This document shows, piece after piece, positions 11,101 through 21,613 of a stretch of DNA of 21,985 bases. How positions within the stretch are numbered: position 1 is the first letter of the stretch; each line of letters begins with the position of its first letter. Made by a program: the position numbers and the translations under genes. The stretch is from Choristocarpus tenellus KU-1152 (taxonomy: Eukaryota > Phaeophyceae), in assembly GCA_964200185.2 (NCBI GenBank), contig CAXNAD020000312.1, forward strand, positions 1 through 21,985, written 5' to 3'. Below the pieces are notes generated by a model. The model was not told where the DNA came from, searched no databases, and saw only the letters and a program-made list of their open reading frames with translations.

Positions 11101-11640
11101 TCGTCCCGTCTGCTTGAGCATGTCGAGCATCTTTGTCTGAAATACAGGGTCAACAGCCTCCACGCTCACTGTAGTGCCAGACTGTGGCATCGCGAACACG
11201 TCGATGCAGTTAACTGTGTAATCATCCACGAACTGCCCCAGCATAAGTCCCATGACCTCCATTGGCACTCCCGCTCTTCCTAAAACCAAAAGTCGTGTAA
11301 GTTGCGAGGGGTAAGTAGTTATCACTAGGCAGATTTAACTGCGTGTCTATGGAAGATAAGATGGGTTGTGGTCGACACTCCGGGGGTAGACAGCCCAAAG
11401 CAGGATAACACCAGGGAGGGGAGCCCAATATCGTTCTTCTTCAAACTCAACTCTAATGGCATTAATAAGAAGATCGGTGAACTCCTGACATTTGTCAACA
11501 AACTCACCATGCTTAAGCATCTTGAGCAGTGCAAGAGAGGAAATATGAACCTTTTCTGCTGTATCCACCACTGGTGCATCCGGTGCCCCTCCACCCTGTC
11601 CCATACCGGGGAGGTTGAACAGCTGCTGAAAACGGTCCAT
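8163..11640 (-). CDS. RPN11: 26S proteasome regulatory subunit RPN11/PSMD14 (JAMM deubiquitinase), six exons, complete
   Basis: Exons (minus strand) are 11640-11508, 11279-11095, 10823-10572, 9978-9904, 9203-9111 and 8354-8163. They total 930 nt, giving 309 residues plus TAA; human PSMD14 has 310. Every junction is GT-AG and keeps the frame (intron 1 phase 1, the rest phase 0). The start ATG at 11640 follows an in-frame TAG seven codons... more exactly four codons upstream, and gives MDRFQQLF, matching the MDR start of the family. The MPN+ domain is intact: Glu52 (exon 2, PMEVMG), then His113, His115 and Asp126 in [14 protein letters not shown] (exon 3), the zinc-binding and catalytic set. 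The C-terminal part includes [21 protein letters not shown] and a terminal AMLDTVIF. In this family the protein cleaves ubiquitin chains from substrates at the proteasome lid, paired with RPN8. It is divergently placed to the remodeller gene at 12842. Identity is near certain; the transcript ends are not visible. Confidence 0.97.
8355..9110 (-). other. RPN11 intron 5
   Basis: A 756-bp phase-0 intron. A 120-codon minus-strand open frame (8954-8592) lies inside it, without a recognised family or consistent splice sites, so it was not called as coding. Confidence 0.85.
9204..9903 (-). other. RPN11 intron 4
   Basis: A 700-bp phase-0 intron between exons ending in ELEEQ and starting [10 protein letters not shown]. 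No repeat or nested gene was seen. Confidence 0.85.
9979..10571 (-). other. RPN11 intron 3
   Basis: A 593-bp phase-0 intron with donor GTACAA, the only one of the 12 introns in the window that does not start GTG. A 121-codon plus-strand open frame (10181-10546) lies mostly within it. It has no recognised similarity and I take it as chance. Confidence 0.85.
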
Positions 11641-12841
11641 GCCCACGCCCTATCTGGAGGGCCTCTGGCCCTCCAAAGTCCACCACTTCTTAACAACTCA
11701 AATGGATTCTTGGTATGAGACAACAAAGTTCTCGTCCTTGCAAAGCACCAGAATGGACACCGACCGACGGAAAGCACACCTTCTTACCCGAAGAGTAGCA
11801 ATAAAACACTGGTAGGGTTACAGGCTCACGGATAGGGTGATGACAAGTGCCAACACAGGTCAGGTACTCTGAGGTTTCGTGAAATCTGAAGAACGAGGGT
11901 TTACCAAAGGGTTAGGGAATCCACCAGACCATCCATCCGTCCATCCCGTGGCTGTTCGTGTTCGACTAGGTTCCTCTCTTGGCCTCTGCGCTTTGGGCTA
12001 TGTGCCAAGTATCCCGAAAAACGTCCCAGGGTCCCCTCGCCCTCATCATTTTACTTAGAGACACTTGAAGAAGGGAATTAAAGGGCATCGCTCGTTATCT
12101 GGATCAGCGCCTCACCAATTTTTTGCCCTGTTCGAGGTGCTCTTTTGTCGTTTCCGACACATCTGACTCCCGTGACAACGTGACGTGTGGTCCTCGGTTA
12201 TCGCTCGGGGTCGACGCTGCGATCGAAGGTGAGCTGTGCTATGGTCCATATCGCGTTCTATTGCTTCGATTCAGCATGAGAAACCATATAGAGAGCTATG
12301 TAGGGGTAGAGATCCAGTTACCATGGAGACGAATGTCAAACACGTGCACGCAGCATCCTTCAGTGCTCCTTTATGAGCTTACCTGATCTTCGCATCGCGC
12401 GTGAAGTGCCATAGTAAATAAGGCATTTGATTGTGATGTGCATATGCTCGGTTGAGCTGAGGTCATAGTACTTTTGGCGTCAAGTTTCTTCATGGGCGAG
12501 ATTGGCTCGAGGTGCATGTCGGCAACCATTTCACACGAAAATGCAACTGGTATAGCGGTGTACAGTTTAACAAGCGGCCACACCCACTCATAAGAGAACC
12601 ATGGTGCGCCTTCCTTACATGATATCGGTGTTGAAGTCTATGCCCAATAGAGCGTGGTTAGGGAGTCTGCTTGGATACTCGAGTCGTGTACAATCCTTTT
12701 TGTCCACCTTGACTGTGCTCAGTCCTATGCCCAACTTGGATATTCAAACTTACACGCTATTTCGACACAAAGCTTTTCCATCCACTGTGTGTGTACCCTC
12801 TCGTATGCCCAGGGTAGCGTGTTCGGAACCCCTTCTAGAGG
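11641..12841. promoter_or_regulatory. Divergent intergenic region between RPN11 and the SWR1-like gene
   Basis: The 1.2-kb spacer between two head-to-head start codons should hold both promoters and 5' UTRs. The part at about 11930-12560 is visibly richer in CpG than its surroundings, for example tcgctcggggtcgacgctgc. No TATA box in a convincing position was identified. On the minus strand, an open frame 12583-12371 contains an exon-like donor CAG|GTAAGC near 12380, and a later stretch around 12170-12110 reads SDVSETTKEHLEQGKKLVRR. These could be 5' leader exons or a small gene, but no protein family was recognised. Confidence 0.5.
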
Positions 12842-15800
12842 ATGAATAGCAGTGATGCCCTTGTGAACACTGAAGCACATGGTTTGAATGAGGAGGAGGA
12901 TGAGGACAGCGAGATTCGCATTAATGAGGACATGGAAGACTTCTATTCTCTTGGTAGTGGTGACGAGGGTTCAAGCTCCGGCGGCGAAGTCGCTTTGGAT
13001 GGTGTGTACCTAGTGTGTCAGCATCACGGAAGTCTTTCTATACTTCGCATACCACAGCATGCCTTGCAGATGCATCGTCACCATTCACTACCCCCCCCCG
13101 GCTCAGACTCACTTTCTTTGCCTGATGCTAGCACTGACCTCTTATATTTCTTTTACACCTACCTTACATCAAAATATACTCAGTTTATCTCATGCAAGTA
13201 AACCGTCCAATCTTGGTCAAGGTTTGTATGTTGGCTACTGTAACACAAGGCTTAGGATAAACTTCCTCTAGTGATGCAGCACAAATCTAAGGAAGATAGA
13301 CATTCTAAATGGAGATTCGAGTAGTCTTAGCATCCAGTAAGGAGGAAGGTGCTTGAACTTTTTATGCCTCAGTTGCTATGCTAGACCCACGTTTTTCGCC
13401 ATGGAAGGTTTTTTCAAATGGAATGGATGTCGCTCAATATTCAAATTACACTGAAATACCTAACCTCCAACTGAATCTCCATGTCGCTATCCTCAAAAAC
13501 CAGCAGATACATTTATGCACTTTACATACATCCAGTTCTTTGTGTTCCAATCTCTCTCCCGCACCTATTGCCTAACCACCCTATTTTTGATTTTGTTTGC
13601 CAAGTGTCGGGCGATGATAGTGAATATGGGAGATCTCCTTACGCCCCTACTGAGACAGGGGGTGTAGAGGAAGGACCTGGACCCCCCAAATCCAAGACTT
13701 CCGCGCGAGCTACCCCTAAGGGCAAGTCTAAGGCGGGAAAACCAAAAGGTCTCAGCGCTGGCTCTGAGTCTGAGACCACAGGACAAATTAGTTCTGCCTC
13801 CAGGGGAGGTGGAAAGAAGAGGGCGCGGGCAGGCACTATGGACAGCAGTTCTGGCTTGTCGTCACGCCGGAGGGGAGGGGGGGGGGGGGAAATGCTCTTT
13901 CCTCGGCGCTGGGTGGTGATTGGCAAGAGTGATGTGGAGGCCAATGCTGAGTCTGAACCGTGCCCTGTGGGAGACCAGGAGTTTGATGAGATGGTGCAAG
14001 GCTGCTTCCGGAATGAAGGGATGGAGAAGCTCAAGGACAAACGTGTTGTCATCATGAAGCGCTTACAGGTGAATAATGGAAGGGGAGGGGGAGAGAAGAG
14101 GTGGTTGGTGGGAATGGGCTTGATATTGAGAGGTTTTGGAAGAGGGGAGGTGACTGCCACAGGCCTTTTCATTCACTGTGTGCTTTCATGGGGCTCATCA
14201 GAGGACTGTTGCTTGGGGTTTCAATTGAATAATATTTACCATAGAATGTGAATATCAGATGTGAGAATGTTGAGGTAGTCCTAGGAGGTGAGTAAGGAGT
14301 AGATGCAGTAGCGAAGATTTATGAAAGCGAGCAGGATTGAATTCCAAAGGCAGGCCGCTAGTCCAGAGATTATCCTGAGCGTCTAAACCAGGAATTTCCC
14401 CCCTCGCCTGTGTACAAAGCAGCACTGTGGGTACTTGAATTTCTCCAATTTGTTTGATTTGTTGTAGGTCCGGTCTTGTCAAATGATACTCGAGGACTTA
14501 AGAAACTAACCAGTTGAATAAAAGTTTGAACTTCTCTCAGCATGTGGTGCATCTGTACCTTTGACTACTCTGGCCCCTTGGTTCTAACCCTATGCCCCTG
14601 TGCGCTCCTTTCTATACTTGGACCGTCTATGATGGAGATAGGAGCTAACTGAATCTGTAGACCAAAGTTGAGACAAATGTGCTTGCTTTTCTCTTTGCCG
14701 AGGGTACCTGTATGTTCTCAAATCCGAACAACAGGCAAAGAGTGTCTTCATGCATCATGCATCCTCTCAACTTCTGTTTCCCTCGCAAAGTGAACCCTTT
14801 CACTCCTCTCAATAACCACAAGCTCCTGTCTTTACTCTCCACTTGGTACACAGACGGAAAGGTCCATTAACCATTTTACTGCGCCAACGCAACCAAACAC
14901 CCCTTAAAACTCTAGTAGTGCCCTACAAATAATGATGTGGTACCACCCACATGTCTTGGTCCCGACTACGGCTGTTTTTGTTGGACCAAAGGCAGCCTAT
15001 TCATTTAACCCTTCTAGTGTGTTTTGAAGACTGCTTTTGTCATCCATACGAGATTTAAGCTTCAGCTATGTGATTCCGTACCTTGAACTCCATGATGTAG
15101 TAGTGACCTCAAGCCACAGTGATGAACTTTCAAACTATCCTTGAGAGACATGCAGTTTATTGAGGCAACTTTTGAATGTGGTGTGAAAATCTTTGACAAA
15201 ATGCTGACGTTGCCACCCCTTTCTCTCCTAAGGATTGGCGGTAGGGTTCTCAAGTACAACATGTCCTTCAACATGTCCTTCACTGTTCAATTTTTGCGTC
15301 CTTTTCCCTCAATATATGGCAAGAGTCCCGTTATTTGGAAGACCTCCACAACACTTCATCAGCAGTTTGTTCACTTCTTATTTTATTCTGAAAAGTCAAG
15401 TCCATGCAACCCCTTAATCAAATGTATTAGGTGCCCTCTTGAGAGACCCTTGGTGCCTGCATGTAAGCTCTAACCTACTGTGTACCTGTGTTGCATGTAT
15501 GCAACCGGGATTATCAATATACTGAGACACTAAAATCACCTGGAACAATATACCACAATGTTGAAGGAACGGCATATTTAGGGTTTCCACCTGAACTCAA
15601 AGGCATGATCAGCAGTGAAGGCCCTCAGTGGTACCCATCCTTTTTTTTGTGTATGCTGGCTTGTCCGCTTGATGCCCAACCTGGCACCTGACACATATTC
15701 CCTGGATAGATCTTTTGTGAGCATTGACCCTCACCTGCTCTGCATCTTTTGAATGACCTAAACTTAGAGGCTTACGGGGGGCAAGGAGAGGGCTGATGTG

Positions 15801-18800
15801 ATCGGTCGGGCACACAAGAGCTGTCACTGGGACTACCTCTTGAAGGAGATGATGTGGATGGCCGATGACTTTATGCAGGAGAGGAAGCGACACATGGTGG
15901 GTCAGAAATTTGATGTAACTGAAAACCAGTTACATTTGATTTTTTGACTGTTGGTGTTGGTGTTGGTGCTGATTAGTTTGTTTGGATTGAGACTCTGTTT
16001 TTTGTGATTGAGAGTTGGATTGAGGGTTTTATTAACGACAACTTTTGTTACATGTATTTTTGGGTAGATTTCACATTTTTTTTTCAGTAATGTGACAAAA
16101 TAGCGTCAATATTTGTCTTGAAAAAGAAGAAACTATATAATGAAAAAGGAACACATTCCTGATGCCTTGTAGCCTACATCACCGAATGGATACTGTTCTA
16201 CTGCACTGTAAGCTTTGGGTGTGATCTGATGTCGGTGGTTCTTGGACATGAGAGTGGCCTGAAATTTACACAAAACTGAATCTTTGCCTGCACTACCTTC
16301 TGCTGAAGAGTGGGTCATTGTATCTCCTCTAACTTACCTTTGCCTATCCCTTCCACAACCTTGTGTTGCATTGGTTGTACTACCTTAAGACAAATTCAAA
16401 CCCACTATACAATGCCTAATATATTTGAAGGCGTTCAACACTAATGACTACACACTAAACAACACTCATGACTACACACTAAACAACACTAATGACTACA
16501 CACTAAACAACACTAATGACTACACACTAAACGACACTAATGACTACACACTAAACAACACTAATGACTACACACTAAACAACACTAATGACTACACACT
16601 AAACAACACTCATGACTACACACTAAACAACACTCATGACTACACACTAAACAACACTCATGACTACACACTAAACAACACTAATGACTACACACTAAAC
16701 AACACTAATGACTACACACTAAACAACACTCATGACTACACACTAAACAACACTAATGACTACACACTAAACAACACTAATGACTACACACTAAACAACA
16801 CACACGTGCGCACAGAGCCAGAGGAGGAAGCAGGCCAAGTCAGTGGTGCTTCACTTCAGGGGTAGGGAAGCCAGGGAAGCCAAGAAGATAAGAGAGGAGC
16901 AAGCAGCTGTCAGGCGTGTGGCATCTAGGGTAGCAAGAGAGGTCCGTGGGTTCTGGGCCAAGCTCAACAAGGTGGGTAAATTGCTGTTGGGTGGTCTAAA
17001 CTGGCCTGAACTGTTGGTTGGTGTGTTATTACATTGCTAGTCTCCAGTTGGTGGTGTATGGATTGGTTGGTTGAAGTTTATCGGCAAGGATTTACTAGGT
17101 TGAGGTGTTAGGAAGGGGGGGGCAGGGTGAAGAGCAAGCATAAATATATGTGTTTTTTCATGTCTGGCTGGATTTATGCTGTGTGACCCAAACAGTCCTG
17201 TGTTAAGTCATTGTAGATTTCTCCACTGCGACTGTGGCTGTGCAGAATGCCTACTCTGTAGCGATATGTACTATGGCTCCAGAGCTGCTATGATGGCACT
17301 CTCGTGCTTTCACAGAAACCAAAGTATTTTAGTGTTTGTAGAGGTTGGAAAAGCAGTGAAATGAGTTTGAGTTCGAGCAAGTTCTGATCATGGCAACATC
17401 AATAAAATTTGAGGGATTCTTGCGACCAAGGTGCAAATTGTTCCTTCTTTTGAACTATGGTTCTGGAACAGTTTTGGCCATCTCAAAGTGTTGGTTTTGG
17501 TGAAACATCCTCACTCAAGAAAAAAAGAAGCAAGTTCTATTTCAATGGCTTCAGTGGAATGACATTTTTTTCTATTTTTTTCTCCAAGAAGTTAACAAAT
17601 AAAAAAAAGAAAATATCTTTTTGCTTGACATTAGGAATAGTCAATGACGAATACCAGGGAGTGTTGCACATTTTTCAATCCGACAAATGGTAAGGTATAA
17701 GGAGATCAGAGAGATGAAATAGATCAAAGCAAAACTGGCATACTTTAAAAAAAAAAAAAACTGTCAGCATCAACGGAACTTGGTGGCAGTGCGAATAGAT
17801 GCTGACCTAAAGAGTGACACAGACTGTTTCAGAGTCAGCATCAGAGGCTTTGCGTGGCTGAAGTGTAGTTACAGTGAGAATAGATCAATAGGGGACAGGG
17901 TGGTTGGTGTTGACCTTCCTAGAATTAACTGCATTGAGTGACAACAAATTGCTCTTCTGGTTGCCTGCCACACACTATGGAATGGTAGGTGATTGCCTAC
18001 AAGCAGAGGCTCGAGGCGGATGAAACCAGGCGAAAAGCCATGGATAAGCACCTAGTGTTTCTGGTTAAGCAGACAGAGCGATACAGGTGAATCCCTGCCC
18101 CCACCCCCCCCATAGGCAAGCAGCAAAAATCTCACCTACATGCATATGACACTTTGTGGATCGAAGACTGCAGATGGATCTAAGTGATGGTGATGTACAC
18201 TGATATGCTAATGGATGGATCTAAGTGGGAATTGCTGACTGTTGGGATGAGACCTTTTTTGTCCTCTTTTGTCAATGTAGAGGGGTAGAGGGGTAGAGGT
18301 ACACGGTGGAGATTGTGCTTGTTGAGGGATACATGAGAGGACGAAGGCGGTGTGCATTTCACCCAAGTATGACAAAAGTTCAAGTATGACAAAAGTTCAA
18401 GTATGACAAAAGTTCAAGTATGACAAAAGTTCATGTATGACAAAAGTTCAAGTATGACAAAAGTTCAAGTATGACAAAAGTTCAAGTATGACAAAAGTTC
18501 AAGTATGACAAAAGTTCAAGTATGACAAAAGTTCAAGTGTGACAAAAGTTCAAGTATGACAAAAGTTTGTTGCGCTCGACGCTTAGAATTACGTAGCTCC
18601 TTGGAACATACCCCTTGAGTATTGTTAATGAATCCCCTGTCCCCGCCTGGATGCACTCAATTTTATTTTATTTTTTTTCTACTGTTTTATGCCTTCTCCC
18701 ATTCCCATGACCATTTGCCCCCTCTGACATGCGTCCCTTGTTAACTGGCAATGCTTTTGTGTCAATGATGTTGAACTGACCATTAATAGCTCCATGCTTT

Positions 18801-21573
18801 GTGAGAATGGTCGGGCTGTTGATCTTGCAATTTTAGAGGAGGATGAAGACAGTGACCTCACGAGTACTTGGTTGGTCTCGGGGGATGTTGATTCTGTGAA
18901 TAGGGGTGGGGGAGGGGGGGGGTCTGGAGGGGGGGGCACAAGCGGCAGAGCTTTGGCGAGCAGCTCTTTCGAAGGGGAGGGCAACAGGTGGGAGGAAAGA
19001 AGGTGGATGGGAGTCAGAGGGTCATGATAAGGTTATTTTTTGATTTGGTGTGAGGGTTTTGTGATTGTGGTTCAGCCTTTTTTTTATGTGTGTGTGTTGG
19101 GGGGTAAGTTCATTGATTTCTTTAGGAGGATACTATCCATAGGCTTTCTGTCTGTGTGTGTACTATACTGTAGTAGTGATATACAATAAAAAGGAAAATG
19201 GGTTAAGGTTAGGGTTAGGATTCTGTTGTGTGGAAGGTACTGGAGGTGATGGAAAATGGAACTGTGAAGTGGCTTGCATGTGTTGAGTTGGGTATTAACT
19301 TTTTGGTTGAATTGGAGTGGGTCCTTATTTCAAGGGTACTGTGAAGGAGAGGAAGGTAAGGGGTTCTAGTGGCTCTGCTGTTTGTTCTCTGTGCAACCCA
19401 ACTGAGTGCATTTACTGGAGTGGTCAGTGATGATGACCAATTGAGAAAGTTGTGATACCTCCTTTTGAAGGAAGTTGTCTCCACATGAGACTTGCTTGTG
19501 TTTGTTGATATTTGTTTATGTTTGAGTATTCTTCTTTGGGAGGTTGTTGAGTAAGGCGTTTGTGAGTGGCTTTTGTATTTATGACATACTTCAAGGGCCT
19601 CCAATTAACAATATATATATATATATATATTTATCCCCTCAACCTGTCATTGTCATTGTTCAGGCTATCATTGGGGTGCTCAACTTCCCCTTTCCCTACT
19701 GGAGTTGGTCAGAACTCACCAGGGTGAGGGTCTTGAAGGCTATACATGTAGCTTTTTGGATAAGTTTGACATATGAAGATCACTACTTTTGAGTTTAGCA
19801 TTATCAGTTTCAGGGTTAGGGTTGAAGAGTTATAGGGTTAAAATGTTAGAAAAAAAAATGTAATAGTTGATTAGAAAAAAATGAAGAAAAGGTTTAGACA
19901 CAATCTACCCAGTGAATGCAAAGAAAAAGTGGTGAAGGTGGAAAATTATAGGCATTCATTTGGTCTTGAGTGAACATACACCAGTTCAACTTGCCCTGCC
20001 CTTCACCCCCTTCCTCTTCGCTTGACTTTCATCTCGTGCCCTTCCCTATTATTTCCTCCATCCCCCCTCCTGCTACATCCTCCACCCTTGTACGGTCCTC
20101 TCTTCACCTCGAATTGCTAACCTTACCCTCAAATCGCCTCCACATAACTAACAATTCCAGTGATGTAGAATCTGAGGAGGGTGACAACAGCGACGTACCC
20201 AAACTGGGAATGAGGGACCTCGTTGAAGACAGTTTCCAGCAGTCTGGGGCTGTCTCTTTCCCGACCAGGAGCAGGGGCGGCTCCTGGAGTAGTGTGCGTG
20301 GTGGAACCAACATCGACAATGGGAGCTTGGGAGTGGAGTCTGGGGAGGGGACGAGCTTGGCCGGTAGTGGGGAAAGTGATGACGAGTTTGAGGTATTGTC
20401 TGGAGAGGTGGATGTTGATGATGAGACAACCCTGGCAGAGGTGAGTCTTTGCCGACATTCAGCAATGTGTGTGCTCCCTTTGCTTTTGTTGCATGTTGCC
20501 CTGCCTTTGTCTGTGAGGAGTCTTTATTACTGAAGGTTTGTTGTATCCCTGGGCAGAAAGTGATCTCCTTGGTTCGTGTTCATGGGCCACTGGAGGATAG
20601 ACGTGTGTGAGTGAGGGTAGAGGGAGGGTATAGGGGGAGGATGTTGTGCTTGCGAATGCGTCTTCCTCCCATCCAGGAGAATTTTGAATAGTTCAAAGAT
20701 TATTCGAGAGGCGTGTGTGTTTTGGTCTTTTTTTATACTTGGAAGTTTAATTTTTAATTTTTTTCAATTGAAAAAAAAAATGAAGGCATGAAAGCTTTTT
20801 AAATATGGTGTTGATAAGGACGACTTGCTTCTGCAAACTGAGTTTACTCCCAATACAGCCAAACTGCACTCTACATATGTAAACTTTGTGCTTCAAAAAA
20901 TACCAAAAGAAAGTCAGCAGGGGGCTTACAACCCAGTGGCACCCACCCCCCCCTTGGATACCTTGACTCCAACCCTAACCCTAACACCTGAATTTCCTAC
21001 TCTCAATATTTGTCCCTTATCCTAGACCTTAACCTGAGCATGACCATGTTGTAGAGTAGTATCTGCGATAACGATTAATTAATATCTTCTTGTTTATTTA
21101 TTTTCTCCTAGCCCCAACTTGATTTTTTGTCAATTGCGAATGGCCGTTAGTATAGCATGTTCAACTCCAGCATAGAGAGTGAGATAGATGTCTTGTTGGG
21201 AAGGGGATACCATCTGAGGTGAGGTGGTGTGTTGCCTTTTGGATGCAGAGAGGGGGTCAGTAAGTAACTAATGCACCTTCTGTCTCTAGTGTGAGACCGT
21301 CTCTCACTCCTTGGCCAAAACTAGAGGAACCTGAGAGGAGAAAGAGTTATTTAGTTGGACATGTTTTTGGTTTCTTAGACCCTAGTGAACATTTTGACCT
21401 ATCACAACCCAAGAGCAGAACTTGGTTTTTGTTTTTTATTGATGGCATTGCTTTGTGTCCACATTTGCATCCTTTTTTTGTTCTTTATGTGATATATGTG
21501 ATATATGTGTCGTTTTTTTGACTGTTTGCCATATTGAAGTACTGTACTCCTTTGCCCTTTTGTGTGTGCGTGT

Positions 21574-21613
<40 letters not shown>

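Noticed and set aside
13639-14172. 177-codon minus-strand open frame
   Set aside because: It is the antisense shadow of exon 2 of the SWR1-like gene, kept open by the low-complexity sequence.
16437-16802. CRISPR array
   Set aside because: The units are contiguous without unique spacers and lie in a eukaryotic intron; it is a minisatellite.
21291-21521. Possible extra exon in intron 7
   Set aside because: Exon 7 and exon 8 already join in phase at a family-conserved position, and this frame has no recognisable similarity.
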